NCBI GenBank assembly: GCA_032690845.1
Contig: CM064417.1
Coordinates: 14,786,501-14,850,500, forward strand
Reading direction: 5' to 3'
Origin: Eleusine coracana subsp. coracana
Taxonomy: Eukaryota > Streptophyta > Magnoliopsida > Poales > Poaceae
Length of the DNA: 64,000 nt
The notes below the pieces were generated by a model. The model had not been told where the DNA came from and made no database searches. It worked only from the letters and a program-made list of their open reading frames with translations. The position numbers were made by a program, and so were the translations under genes. This document shows positions 20,715 through 34,236 of this stretch, one piece after another. Position 1 is the stretch's first letter; the number at the start of each line of letters is the position of its first letter.

Positions 20715-23700
20715 ATGGATCAGCAACCGCAGGTAATAGCTCCGCCCCTTCCCCTTTTTTTCGAGAACATGCCTTGGCATGTATTTCATTAAGAGGAGGC
20801 CGCCCCTTCCCCTCTTCTGGCGCTTTGCACAAGATTTCGATCAGGGCTCTTTGATTCCTCTAATCAACTGTAGGTTTTTGGTTGAAGACGGGATTGTTCC
20901 AGATCTATCGTTTTTTTTTTTTTTGAATTGGTATGCTTGACCTATTCCGGAACCCAGATTATGGTTCTGTTCGAATGACATGTATCAATATTATTTAGGC
21001 TCGTGGTACTTGGATGAGAAAGAATATTTCAAGATCTGAATGTTTTATTTAGACCGATGTTACTTCGATTGAATTACCTCTTCCAGACTCATATCCGGCT
21101 AGTGCTTACTTGACTTTTTGGAATATTACGGAAATTACAGCATGGTAATGTATGTTTCTTTGTCACAGACGGTCAGCGAGAATTATTCCAATCCAAAGAC
21201 ATGCTTCTTCCATGTTCTCTTCAAGGTACTGTGTCTACTATTTCTGATTCAACTTGCATAACTGTTGTTGCTATTAGCTCACTAATTATTATTTATGTGT
21301 GAAGGCAGCAGCATTGGCGTTCTATATACTGTCAGCGCTCTTTGTGAACAACTTTGTCATTATCTTCGTCATCACTGTGCTTCTCGCAGCACTTGACTTC
21401 TGGGTCGTGAAGAATGTCAGTGGAAGGATACTAGTCGGTTTGCGGTGGTGGAATGAGATTAACGATGAGGGCGAGAGCGTCTGGAAGTTTGAGTGCCTTG
21501 ATGCTGAGGTTTGTATTGCTGTCTCGTTATTCTTGTTTGGTGCGAATGCTGGCCCCTAAATTGACTTGGTCATTCTGTTGTAGTCTCTTGCTAGGATGAA
21601 CAAGAAGGACTCATGGCTGTTCTGGTGGACTCTATACTTGACTGTAAGTAATGAAAGAGCACTAGCTCTCTATTTCAATTGTATATGAAGAAGAGGCATA
21701 CACAGTACTATTAGAAGAATTTTCATGATTTAATTTGTCTGCTTCAAAGGCATTTAGTCAGTTGGGTGAAAATGGAAAGTGAACATAAACACTATAAAAA
21801 TAATATGTGCAATAGCTTAGTACCCTCACTCCAAATTGACAAAAGAAATGCAAACAATTGGACTTTATAATATACAATGAACTGGTTTGACAGCCTGGGT
21901 AAAATCTCTTGATACAACTCTTACATTTTTTTTTTTTTACTTCTTTCACCTTGATTTCACTCACCTTAAAGTTTCCCCTGTAAAGCTCAGTGGAAGTGTG
22001 CATGGTGGTCTGCATAGGGTTTGGAACAATACTGATGTTTATGATGCTCAATCAGTTACAAGTTTCACTATTTTCCATATATTAACAAAATGTAGTTTAG
22101 AAAACATGAAATTTAGTGTTGGCCCTATTTGCTAGAAGCAATCATGATTTGATTGGGGCAACGTGAAAAAAGCCCTTTCCTAACTGAGAGCGGATGTCTT
22201 ATGGATGCCTCTATAGCTTCTATTTTATATATGCCTGATATAGGCAAATTTGTGTTGTCTTCTAAACTGCTGAATTTTGGCCAAAGTTGCTTTAATATTT
22301 TTTGTTCAGAAAAATTATTTAGAAAATAATTTAGATTTGTTATTTAAAGTTAAACCCTTGCTACATTATGCTATGGGAATAGGACACATCTTAGCATCAC
22401 ATATGGCGATTGTTATGACCCATGAGCACTATGTGCAATGAGAGCGGATGTGGTGTCTCATGGCTCTCGCGCCCCACATATCTGTACCATCAACCACCTG
22501 TTCGTTGAGATTCATTTAACAGGAGGCTGACTGATGGAAAAGGATGCCATTAGTACACAATTGAAGGCTGGGAAACTGTAAATGCAATGACGCATACATT
22601 TGTGTCTTCATTTGCCGTTCATGTATTAAGCTGCATTAGAGATCTAGTCTATCTTCTGCATGATTTTTCATCCCAAAAATCATGTGATTTGTTGGCTCTT
22701 GGATGGAAATCCAACTGCCCACCTTCACCTTCCCTTTCCTTCCATTGTCTTCAACCTTCGATCCTACATAACATGCCTCGCCCCCATGGCCACCATTCCG
22801 TGCGCTGCCACCACCTCCCTCTACCGTCTCGACCGCCGCAGTCATCATCATGGGTCGCCCTCGTACCGACCGCCATCCTCCACCACCGTGGCTGGCAAAA
22901 TCCTTACTGCCCCACCTTGCAGCCCTGCCCACCAACGCCTCCACCGCCGGGCTGCCCTTCTGCCACAAAGCTTCTTTATAGGGACACCGAACTCCGATGA
23001 GCTCCCAATCCACCTTAACCCCCTAATTTTGCCGGCCGGAGTTCATCAGAGTTGGAGCTAAAAATGGGCAGAAGAAACAGATCTCATTGCAAATTGTGTG
23101 GTCAGAAATTTGCATAGTTTCAATAGCAAAAAATCATTCCAAGAAATTTAGCCGTTCTGTACAAGTAATTGTTTTCGCCAATCACAGCGCTGCATATGTT
23201 CCAGTCCTCTCTCGCTGAACAGCCTTCCAAACCATGACAATTTATATACCCTGCTTATATGTAGCTGCAGGGTTTTTTTCCATCTGTTTTGTTCACGATA
23301 TTATGCTTATCCTGAGAGCCAATGCATATTTATATCTGGATGATGGAGGGTGTTTACAGACAGGCATTCTTGTAGCTGCTCGATGCAATACTATTCAACT
23401 TCACACTCTAGAAAAAATTGTTAGGTATCACGTAAACGAAATGTGATATCGGTGCTGTATTGGGTCGGTATAAAAAGACTTACATCTGCTGACAGCAGCA
23501 GACAGACTACCTGCCCGATGGCACAAGCAAACACAAGCGGCATCTCCCATTAGTTGGAACAACGCCCCCAACGTTACAATTTCTAATCTTAGCGCCTCCA
23601 TATCCACACAATATGTGGTCTGTGGGTCACTCAACGTGCCATCGTATTTCTGATGTACAATAGTGGTAAAGTATTGCTAAATGTATGTCTCTCGCTGCTT

Positions 23701-24888
23701 CACTTGACTAATGTGGCGCATCTGTAGTGTTTTCTGTGCTTTGCCTTCTTTTTTTATGTCAAACACTATGCCGTTGTAGAATTATGCGTAATTTCATTTT
23801 TTTTCTTAATTTTAAGGTGTCCTGATTTGAATAGAACACAAATTTCTTCAACCACATATCTATTTGATGACTGAAGTGTGAGAAGGAAGTGATGAGAAAG
23901 ATTTTGTAGCTTAGTCATATTCACGTCCATCGTAATGTGTATGTGTGCACTTGTTATGTCTATTCCTTCATATAGTTTTGCAACAAGTATATAGAAATAT
24001 CTTATGCAACTGTGTATTCCATGTTTCAGGCTGCTGCATGGATTATTCTTGGGATATTCTCTCTCATTAGACTTCAAGCTGATTACCTTCTTGTTATCGG
24101 AGTTTGCCTAACCCTCAGCATTGCGAATATTGTTGGGTTCACCAAATGCAACAAAGGTGTGTATTCTCCTGTAAAAACTACATCCAGTGTTACCTTGTTG
24201 GAAAATGTTGTGGCCACTGGCCACTTGAATTGGCTAGATAGCAATTAGGAATTTTACTATAAGCAAACGACATGAGTTTCTTAGGTCATTGTTCTGATAT
24301 AGTAGCTCCTGAACAGTAATAATCAACTTCAAAATGTTGGAATAACTATATGCAAAGTGGAGTCCCATTAGCAACAGAAAATGGTATATTATTCTTGTCT
24401 GGACATGTTGCCGTAGCTTGAACCATGGAACCATCATTCTTTTGCTTTCATATCAAATGCTGTATTAAGCTATACTAATTTATATGGTTTCTAGCTTACT
24501 TGTATGACGTACATAGTGTAGCATGAGAAACACGTCCCGTAATAATGGAGACATGCTATATTGTTGTTGCTTTCCTTTTTGTTCTCAAACATTGTTGTTG
24601 CATGCAAGCTGTTTCAGATACAACATGTAGTGCCATAATGTATCACGTGAGTTATAATTTATTTATCATCAAATAGATGATAGACCACTTCAGTTATGCT
24701 ATATACTCCCTAATTTCATGCCTTGCAACAATGAAGCGTGCTATTTTCATTTCTATATGTCTACTAAGTTGACATTATATTTCTATTTATATATTACAGA
24801 TGCCAAGAAGAACCTCCAGGATTGGACTAGGAATGCCCTTTTATCAGAGGGTGTCAGGTCACGCCTGCAGTCAGCATTCGGTGTCTGA
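20715..24888 (+). CDS. ECH: ECHIDNA (TVP23-type) trans-Golgi membrane protein
   Basis: Six exons: 20715-20732, 21169-21225, 21305-21508, 21584-21643, 24030-24156, 24800-24888; 184 residues, close to the roughly 186 of Arabidopsis ECHIDNA. All introns are GT..AG and phases match. Four hydrophobic segments are seen: two in exon 3 around ALAFYILSALFV and IIFVITVLLAALDFWVV, two in exon 5 around AAWIILGIFSLI and YLLVIGVCLTLSIANIVGF. Signature motifs NPKTCFFHVLFK, KNVSGRILVGLRWWNEI and NKKDSWLFWWTLYL match the family. Members sit in the trans-Golgi network with YIP-type partners and are needed for secretion and cell elongation. The start is the only ATG in frame before the first donor. Intron 4 is long (2386 bp). 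The GC-rich leader begins near 20560. Confidence 0.95.
22440..23060. other. GC-rich island inside ECHIDNA intron 4
   Basis: About 600 bp of C-rich sequence in an otherwise A/T-rich intron, open on both strands (minus strand 22636-23013, Gly-rich; plus strand 22660-23061, Pro/His/Ser-rich). No known domain. It is probably an inserted gene fragment or transposon piece, not an exon of this gene, because the exons on each side join in frame without it. Confidence 0.4.
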
Positions 24889-26870
24889 GCAATGACCTAG
24901 TGTTGCTTATAGTACTGTACAATTTACTGATAAGATGATGCATTTTTATTTTGTTCGTTCCCCTTCTGTAGTTTCTTCTCTACCTTATAGATCTTCCCTA
25001 CTTTATACATCTTCCTCCTGATGTCCTTGACATTGTTCACTGATTCAATGTCACGAAAGAGGTCTGATTATGACTTAAGAGTAGTCAATACTCACCAGCT
25101 CATGATGAACTTTGAAGCCTCATCGGCCTTCCTATTGATGTTGTTTCACTACACATTACAGCAAAAATACAGCTTATGGTATATTCTGCTCCAACTGACC
25201 TTGAAGCATTTTCATGTAATACCATAGTATACAGTTATCTTGTGGAATCTTGATCACCTGAAACCCTCTTTGATGCATTGCTTAGATTGTAATGTTCATC
25301 TGTTTACATGTAAAAACCGACAAAATGGGCAACATCAAGATACTTGTGCTGCCCATATGTCAAAAATGTTAGTCCCAAAATCATCAAACTCCCTCGGTGT
25401 ACATGTTTTACCTTTGCTTAGAAGGAACTCTTGTCTTTTTCGATAATCCAGTCCTCAGTACACAATCGTACGCGTTATCCTGCTGGACTGGTTGAACAAG
25501 TAACACGTATATTGTTCTCCCCAAAGAGCTATTTTTTTTTTCCACGGAGTACTCCTCATGGAGCTATCTATACTCTGACAAAATCAACAGATAAAACAAG
25601 TTCTCTTGCAATATGGACCAAGAATAACAAAATTGAGCTTTTCAAGTTCTCTTGCAATATGGACCAAGAATAACAAAATTGAGCTTTTATACCACTCCTT
25701 TTCTTTCAACGTTTCACATTTTTGTTTTCTTATTTTGGATTTCATCTCCCTAGCATTCATTTCCTGCCTACCTGGAAGTTGCTTGGCCATTGCATCCCAT
25801 GATATTTGTTCATCCAAAAGGCCACCATGTGCAACATCCGGTGTATGATACTGTAGATATTTGAAATGTTTCCCACGACTAACACAGCTCCCGCCGCAAC
25901 CCAAGATTTTTTGAACATTTGGGTCACTGAAAGCGAATCCTTTGCATGTAAAATGACCTTTATATTTTGAAAAAGACTCGAGAACAGCGACCGGCCCACG
26001 GTTCTTGGCCAAGTTTGCTCCGTCACTCCGTCTCTCTTGCGTTATCACCACTGTTGATCCGCGTCAGACCTTATCGGTGTGAGCCACGAAGACCAGACAT
26101 TTGTGTCTATGCATGCAAGAAACATTTTTCTCCTCTCTCATGGTTGTCGCGTCGTTTTCGGTCAAATTATTTTGCAAAATTCTTTTATTCCTTGCCACAA
26201 TTTGTCACGCAAAATCGTTTCTTGGTACTCGACGGCGACGAGGCGCCAATAAGGATGATCGATCCTTGTGTGTAGTCTCGTTTTCAGACCGTGTCACTTT
26301 TCGTTCCTTTGTTTTTCCAAAAATCGTTGTTTTCTTGGCTCTGGTTCACATGCTCTGTTTTTCTCTCTATAATTTCAGTTTGCTCCCCAGGCACAGGAAG
26401 CAACAAATTGGTTTTCATGATATTATAGTAATAATCAAGATTCTTTTTCTCATGAGTTTCCCGCTGGTCCAGGCCATGGTTTCGTTTGTGGGAGTAGCAA
26501 ACACGTGGGCGAGAATGTGGTTGGGGGCAAGAGACTGTAGGCTTAAAAAGGTCACATGGTCACAGTCATGACAGGCTTGGAGCACTGGTGCCACAAAAAG
26601 GCGTCCGTAATGTCATCCACATCACTACTAAAAATCTTATCCATCTAAACTCTATCCTCTTTCTGCTTCGCTCTCGTTTCTAGTTTGGCTTATTTTATGT
26701 TGGCCGTATAGATTCGGATATGTTGCCCATGAGCAAAAAAGTCTCGTTTTGAATAAAACGGGTTATGGTTTTTTCCTTTTGTTCTAAAGAAAAGAAATGT
26801 GGCTTAAAATTTAGATTCTTTTTAATTAATTCTTCATATTTTGCCAAAAAAAAGTTTTATTTGTCACTCA
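24889..26870. other. 3' flank of ECHIDNA and intergenic sequence
   Basis: The first 150 bp probably hold the 3' UTR. The remainder has scattered short frames without recognisable products. A 46-bp perfect tandem duplication lies at 25597-25688. Confidence 0.4.
25597..25688 (+). repeat. 46-bp tandem duplication
   Basis: The unit starting caagttctcttgcaatatgg occurs at 25597-25642 and again at 25643-25688, apparently identical, so the duplication is recent. Confidence 0.9.
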
Positions 26871-26879
26871 TGCGAACAA

Positions 26880-26960
26880 GCCTTCAACTCGGTGGCAGCG
26901 CGCCAGCCCGTGTTCGATCCCCAGGATCGGCTCGTGGTGTCGCACCGTGGAAAAAAAATT
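26880..26960 (+). repeat. SINE-like tRNA-derived fragment
   Basis: An A-box-like actcggtggc at 26887-26896 and a B-box-like gttcgatcc at 26912-26920 precede a cgtggaaaaaaaa tail. This resembles the head of grass SINEs. The box spacing is short and no target duplication was found. Confidence 0.35.
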
Positions 26961-29900
26961 CTCTTGTCCTCCTCAGTCCAAAGCATATGATAAAGACTCG
27001 CGCTACAGCTCATATGACCAGCTGAGTTTCTATGTATAGTTGGAAAGAGGATTCGGAGGTTTTCTTGACCTGCGTGAGAAGTCTTCTTCTTAGTAAAATG
27101 TCATCAGGGTGGCTTCTTTCCCGGCAGGTCAGAGTTTTTTTATTTGTCGCTCACCTTGGCTGAAATAGAAATGAATTTTAATAGTCCAAAACGCTAGCCA
27201 TGTCACCCCTCAAATCTTGTCCATAGAGAAAAATTCTACCAGTTCTCTCCTTCCGTCTTGTTTCTGATCCGGTTTGGCCTCGGCCAGTGTTCCTTAGCTT
27301 CAGAATTCTAGCATTGGCTACAAAAGAGAAAGAAATGTAGCTTCAAATATTACAGACTTGAAGCTTTCTGGTGGATTCTGCACATCCCTTGAGAAAAAGA
27401 AAATATAATGCGAATTTTGAAATCCCCGGATGGCGCTTTGACTTGAAGCAACAATCCTTCGGCTGCAAATGATTCTGAATAAGTCATGTAAAGCTGCTGA
27501 GATGCCTTCAAACACATGATCCTGACGATGAACTCTTCGATCCATTCGTACGCCAAAAGCATCGCCCCAACTTGTGGGGAGCCCGCATTAAGTACAGTTG
27601 ATTTTTGCAGAGGTTCGTACAGCATTTTAGGAGTTCATAACCCAAAGATGATCCGGTACAGTGCATGCGTCGCCATGTGGGCACGTGAGGTATGCTCACC
27701 TTCTCGTGTCAAAAAGATATGTGCTCAATAAACAAACTAATTAAAGGGGTGAATGAAGACGACAGGGACAAGCTCACAACATTTACTGGCTTAACCTTTT
27801 GTTTATTGAAAGAGAAAAGGAAAAAGACTTGTTTTAGTCATATTTTTAAGTTATTAGATCCAGATTCAACGGTTTATAGTTATTATATAAAAAATTTGAT
27901 TAAAAAAAAATCAAAACACATACATCCATAATCAAAGTATAAAGTAGTAGTTTTTTTTAAAAAAAAACTTCATATAGTACTCTATCCGAATTTTTTGTTT
28001 CTTGACGTTCAGACCAGAAAGCTAATTCATATTTGCACTAATTGTCCTGTCTGAATATCAAGAAAAAAAAATTTGGAGCTAGTAGTAGTTTGGAGCTACC
28101 AAGTGGAATCCGCATACTTGGTGAAGTGGTGATTTTATATTAGAGGTAAAAGATGGACACATGTGGCAAAGCTTAGTGCTCGCATCGACCCGCTCAGAAC
28201 TTTGGACGCTTCCTATATAGCTGCTTGAAAAAAAAAAACTGCTTGAAATTTGAAACGGCGAACGAATGAACAAGGTTGAAAGGTAAAATCATATCGCCGC
28301 GTAGTCCTAGTCCACATGAAATCGGAGGAAAAAAAAAAGAAAAGAAAAAGGAATGTAGCGAAACTGGACGGACGGCTACACGCTTCGTCGTGCGTAGATC
28401 AATCGCCCGTAGTACGTGAAGATTTCTCGCCCTCGTACCCACCCATACGACCTTATCCAACAATTCATCTGTACATCTGTTGGCTCGCCGACTACAGGGC
28501 CCCGCACGGCAGTTCTCACCACGGTTGAAATAACCGGTTGATTAACCGGGTTAATCGAAAAGCTGATCCCGATCGATCACATTAACTAACTGTCAGTTTT
28601 AAAAAATCAAATCTAATACTGTAACAATTTAATTAACTGGTCGATTTTTATCAAACCAATCCGACCGGTCAACCCTGGTTCTCAGACCAGCCGACCGTCA
28701 GGTCTCCACGGCAAAATCAGTAAAAAAAGATCAGGACGGCGTGGCAAGTTTGAACGATCGGGACGCGACGAGCACCGCAACTCGTTGGATGGGCATCTGA
28801 CGGCTGGATCTGCCGCCTGTTAAAAAAAATTATCGGTGGGCAATTAACTGGTCACGGCGTCGGGGCGCGCGGCGGTGGACGGTGGGCGCGCACATGGGAC
28901 GGGACGGGCCACATAGCCTTGCACACGATACGAATCGACCCGGAGGACACAGGCAGATGGGTCCGTGCTCGCATTCTTCTTTTGAGGCGTGCTGTCAGTG
29001 AAAACCTGTACTTTTGGGGAGTATCTGTGGGTTGGAGACCGGACACGTGACGTGAACCCGTCGAGCAGGTCACGGGGCCCGCGCTACCAGCCGAGACGTG
29101 ACGGTGGCGTGCGCCTCATCCTGTTTAATTTTTTTTTTCTCCGACACGCTTTCGGTTGATTTCGACGATTCGCATCGCGGCGTCCCGCCCGCACGACGGC
29201 ACGAGCTGTCTTCACGTCTCCTTCGTAGTAGTACTGTATTTTCTTCGTGGAAAACGGATGGCACGGCTGGGTCCACTCCACGGTAGGGTGGTTCATACCC
29301 GTTGGAAGATGGAACAACCTAGCCATACATTCTGGACACTCTGAATTTTTTGAAGATCTTTTTTTTTTCTCGAACGGAAGTAGTGAATGTTTTTGAATAA
29401 AAATCTTTTTGCTTCTATACGAATCAATAGAATGGATGTAAACATCAACTGCACTCATCTTCTTCTAGATATGTGTGTGAGAGATCGTATTATATGTTTA
29501 CTTTTAGAGTTCAAAACTTGAAGGAAATGGAAGTAGACATAAGGGCTTCGAGACTTCATTACCATATAGCCGTTTTTTCTCGTCGCCTCTTAATCTCATA
29601 TAGAGAAGTTAAATAGGTGAGCAAAAGATGTAGAGTATTTCAGAGGCATTTGTATATACAACATGATTTACAAAGATTGGTTGTTTATTTTGTAGATTAT
29701 ATAGTCTAACAAGCTTACTAGTATTGAATTATACACAGATGAGTTAGGTTACTTCACAACTAGGTTATAATATTGTCGATTATTGGTTTGAGTAATAAAA
29801 TACTATATTGTAGTAAGTTAAAACAAGCTATTAAGAGGTTGTTCGTTTTTATGAGCTAAAAGGTGAAAATTAAACTTGAGTCTAAATTTTAGTTCTAGAG

Positions 29901-30370
29901 AAACGAACGAAAAGATTAAAAGTTGAACTAAACTTTAGTTCTAAAGAAAAAAAAAGGCTAAACTTATAACGCTCCAAAAAATACTAAAATTTAACTCAAA
30001 TTTTAAGTAAAAACGAACATCTCTAAGTATACCATAAATCTAGGGTAACCAATAGACCCTAAGATGTGATAGGAGCCTTCTGAATAGCGATCCAATGGAA
30101 GTAGCCAATCCAAATTTATCATATCCTATTGGAAATCATACAAGTTGTCAACCTAAAACTAGACCAGCCTCGATTACTTGTAACCTGTGCAAGAAGCAAC
30201 AGAGAAAAACATGATTTCCACGATGGTAATTTCACCACTACCCAAAACTCCAAAGATGAGCAAGCGACGTCATCAGAATTTCCCCATTTAGCCACCGTCA
30301 AAAAAAAGAAAAGCTTAAAAAACATGCACTTTGAAACCAGGCTGGGACCCACCAACTACCCCCGCCCCAC
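26961..30370. other. Intergenic, no supported gene
   Basis: Alternating A/T-rich and GC-rich segments. 28520-28690 contains AACCGG/GGTTAA words like those at 16324-16700. A GC-rich stretch at 28850-29300 has several overlapping short frames but no domain, and stops interrupt all of them. Confidence 0.4.
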
Positions 30371-30375
30371 TACTT

Positions 30376-30383
30376 TATAAAAA
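30376..30383 (+). promoter_or_regulatory. TATA box of the invertase gene
   Basis: tataaaaa in a C-rich context 218 bp before the ATG, followed by a C/T-rich leader typical of grass 5' UTRs. Confidence 0.6.
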
Positions 30384-30593
30384 CCCGCCACCCTGCTCGC
30401 TCCTCGCCTCCATTCCGCATTTCCTCCGCTACCAACCCCACTGAAATCAAACCGTGCCTTGCAATTTCGCGAAACGCCCCTTCGCCGACCACATATTTCG
30501 GAAGGTTAGGTAACCTTTAACTGCTATTTTACACCGACCCCCCTGCAAAGTTTCCGCTCTTCCCGCCCGTGCCCTTCGCCGGAGCTTTGCCAT

Positions 30594-33500
30594 ATGAATG
30601 GTCAATCCCCGATGGGGCTCGCCGCCGCCGCCGCAGCAGCTGTGAGGCCGTGCCGCCACCGCCTCCTGTCCTCCGCCACCACCTCGGCGGCCGCGACGTC
30701 GACCACCGCGACTCCGCTCTTCCCGAGATGCCCCCACCCGTACCACCACACCCACGGCCGCCGTCTCCCCTTCCTCGTCTCCGCGGCCTCCCAGCACGCC
30801 TCGCCGACTGGCCCGGCTACCAACGCCACCCCCATCCCCGGCTCCGTCCCGCCGGCCGACCCGCGTGCCGCCGTCTCCGGCAATCTCCCCTTCTTCGATC
30901 GCGTCCTCTTCCCGGACACGTTCCCTCTTGAGACGCCCCCGGCGAAGGAGGATGATACTGCGGAGGCGGCAGCACAGTTCGATGAGGAAGCGGCGCCCGC
31001 CGCGCCCGTGAGGGAGGAGTCGGACACGGAGAGGGAGGCGTGGAGGTTGCTGCGGAGGGCGGTCGTCAGCTACTGCGGCGAGCAGGTGGGGACGGTGGCC
31101 GCGGAAGATCCCGAGTGCACGGAGACGCTCAACTACGACCAGGTCTTCATCAGGGATTTCGTGCCGTCCGCGCTTGCCTTTCTCATGCGCGGGGAGACGG
31201 AGATCGTCCGCAACTTCCTCCTCCACACCCTCCAGCTGCAGGTGAGCTCTCCTCGGGTTCTTTTTTTTTTTTTCAATTTTCGAACCGGAAAGAGTTAGTG
31301 CGCTGTGAGGTGTGTTAATAGCGTGCACGTAAGGTTTTTGTGCTAGTTATCGGTGCGAATTTTGCATGTTTGGATATGTTTGAGGACTTTTACTACACCA
31401 TTTTAGATCATTTCATATCTCCAATTAAAAGATATCAAGTTTTGTATACCGAACGCACATGCTGTATGATCTTATTTAGGTCCTTATCTATGTACCTGTT
31501 TCCTGCAGGGAAAGTAGAGATAAGATTTTCGTTTTGCCGTGTTATTTTGTCACTTTCATACATGAAATTGACTCGACTGGGTTATTTCTGGTAGCCTATT
31601 CTCTGAACCTTTCTTCTTTTCAAATAAAAAATCAGATTCTTACCACAAGATCTCTGTGCTATATACGTGTCAGTAAAATGCAAAAGATCTACATTCAATA
31701 ATTAAGATAATTATTGTCAGGTCAATTAATATTTGATGGTGAATTTCATAGATGATGAATTACTAAGTTATGATCCTTTAGCTGTTTTGCTAAATCATAA
31801 TCTATTTGGACCCACCAAAACTGAGAATGTACCAACAAGTGTACTTTCAATGTGGCTTAATTGACAGGAAGAGTTTTTATGTTAAACCTCTTATAAAAGA
31901 TCAATACCATGCCGCATGCCATTACAATTATACACTTATACTTTTGTGATGACTTTGGTAGATGAATGTAATCAACACTAAACCAGTGAATGGAACACGA
32001 ACCATGTGTCCTTTAGATTCTATCATTCTAATTTTCATATATAAGAAAAGACCACACAACCAATTTTTAACAGTCTTGTTCTTGTCTTTCCTGAGCTCTT
32101 TATCTGCTTGTTTAGAATGAATAATTCTGAGGCAGCCTCACTGATATGCCCTTTTATTTGATCACCAGAGCTGGGAGAAGACAGTTGACTGTTACAGCCC
32201 TGGGCAAGGGTTGATGCCAGCTAGCTTCAAGATTAGGACCGTACCACTTGATGATAACAATGAAGGATTTGAGGAGGTCTTGGATCCTGATTTTGGCGAG
32301 TCGGCTATTGGTCGCGTAGCTCCTGTGGATTCTGGTATCCCTCCTGTGCCAACATAAGTTGCATATAAAATTCTTCCTTTTGGAGTTTGGAGCTATTTGT
32401 TTCTATAGATAATTAACAACTGTTGCATACTGTATCCTTTTATTTTAAACCATTTTATCTTTGGCAGGACTGTGGTGGATTATTTTGCTGAGAGCATACT
32501 GCAAGATCACAGGGGACTATGCTTTGCAAGAAAGAGTTGATGTGCAAACAGGAATAAAATTGATACTAAGTTTGTGTTTGACTGATGGGTTTGACATGTT
32601 CCCAACATTACTTGTTACTGACGGATCATGCATGATTGATAGGAGGATGGGAATACATGGGCATCCTCTTGAAATCCAGGTATGTTGAATTTGAATTCGC
32701 TGTGAGTGAACTACATTAACTGACTAGCTGTAAAGAATGATCTTTCGTGAATGTGTTACTTGCTTATTTATACTTGCTCTTGTATTGCTTCTGATTATTA
32801 AGAATGTTATTCACTGTTTGGAAAACATGCTGAACCAACCTTTTTTTCTGGCATCTGTGATTCTGTTTGCTTCCAACATCATGTTATATAATCCAGCTTA
32901 TAATCTGTAAGCTGAAACAAACAGGCCTCAGATTATAACCAGATTATTATATCCAACAAGTTGCTCACCCCCCAGCTTACAGATTATAAGCTGCATTATA
33001 TAATCTGGGGTCAGAAACAAACAAGATCGGGGAAAAATACTTTGCTAGTCTGATATTTTGAACCTAGGTTATTAAGATATCTTTTTGCATTGTACTTACA
33101 AAGCTTTTTCTATTACTCAGGCTTTGTTCTACTCTGCTTTACGATGCTCACGGCAAATGCTTGTTATGAATGATGGATCAAAAAACCTCATCCGTGCCAT
33201 TAACAACAGACTCAGTGCATTGTCCTTTCACATCAGAGAGTATTACTGGGTTGACATGAAAAAGATAAATGAGATATATAGGTACAAGACGGAAGAATAC
33301 TCCCATGACGCAACTAACAAATTCAACATTTATCCTGAGCAAATCCCTTCCTGGCTTGTTGACTGGATTCCGGAGAAAGGGGGCTACCTTATCGGGAACC
33401 TGCAGCCAGCTCACATGGATTTCAGGTTCTTCTCTCTTGGCAACCTTTGGGCCATAGCTTCATCTCTTACTACTCCAAAACAAGCCGAGGGAATACTGAG

Positions 33501-34236
33501 CCTTATTGAAGAAAAGTGGGATGATCTTGTAGCAAATATGCCCCTAAAGATATGTTACCCTGCAATGGAAGATGATGAATGGCGCATTATTACTGGCAGT
33601 GATCCTAAGAACACGTAAGTATTCTTGCTTGTCAAATCAATCTTTCATACAGTCTACCCCTGTCTTTCGGTTGGTGACATATCCAATTTGTATGTCTGTT
33701 TCATTTGTACAAATAAACTTCTCTTTCCTAAACATTACACCAGATGTTGACATCTAACCATTTTGTGCACGTGCAGTCCATGGTCATATCATAATGGTGG
33801 ATCTTGGCCAACCCTGTTGTGGCAGGTACATAGATATCAAAACAATGTTTTCAAAATTTTTTTGCTCCTTTTAATGCTTATAGATATTCTGACTAATCTT
33901 TGTTTCTGTTTATAGTTTACACTTGCCTGCATCAAAATGGGGAGACCAGAGATGGCCCGGAGAGCCATTGCTGTGGCCGAGGAGAGACTCTCAGATGACA
34001 AGTGGCCTGAATACTATGACACTCGGTCTGGGAGATTCATTGGGAAGCAATCACGTTCTTATCAGACATGGACTATTGCTGGCTTTCTGACCTCAAAGAT
34101 GTTACTGGAAAATCCCGAGCTGGCTTCGATACTAACCTGCGATGAGGATCTTGAGCTGCTTGAAGGCTGTGCTTGCTGCCTCTCTAAGAGGTCCAGGTGT
34201 TCACGCCGTATGATCAAGTCAAAGGTTGTTGGGTAA
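30594..34236 (+). CDS. Alkaline/neutral invertase (GH100), organelle-targeted type
   Basis: Six exons: 30594-31241, 32169-32334, 32468-32679, 33121-33614, 33777-33825, 33916-34236; 629 residues, all junctions GT..AG and in frame. It hydrolyses sucrose to glucose and fructose. Residues 1 to about 70 are rich in Ala, Ser, Thr and Arg with few acids, a plastid or mitochondrial transit peptide; cytosolic members lack it. The catalytic domain starts near residue 145. NYDQVFIRDF (residues 180-189) holds the conserved acidic residues. SWEKTVDCYSPGQGLMPASFK, RRMGIHGHPLEIQ and GNLQPAHMDFRFF follow. DKWPEYYD (Glu555) carries the second conserved acid. Exon 1 is very GC-rich, later exons are not, as usual in grasses. 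A MITE-like hairpin sits in intron 3. It converges on the GA2ox gene. Confidence 0.95.
32885..33025. mobile_element. Small hairpin MITE in invertase intron 3
   Basis: Arms cagcttataatctgtaagctg (32894-32914) and its exact reverse complement (32973-32993) flank a 58-bp centre, with further inverted ttatataatc and gaaacaaac words outside. The unit is about 140 bp and noncoding; transcribed RNA could fold into a stem. Confidence 0.75.

Noticed and set aside
28852..29458. Small GC-rich genes
   Set aside because: Overlapping short frames on both strands, no start context, splice sites or domains.
30447..31328. 293-codon minus-strand frame opposite invertase exon 1
   Set aside because: Arg/Gly-rich shadow caused by high GC; the plus strand encodes a recognisable GH100 enzyme with matching splices.
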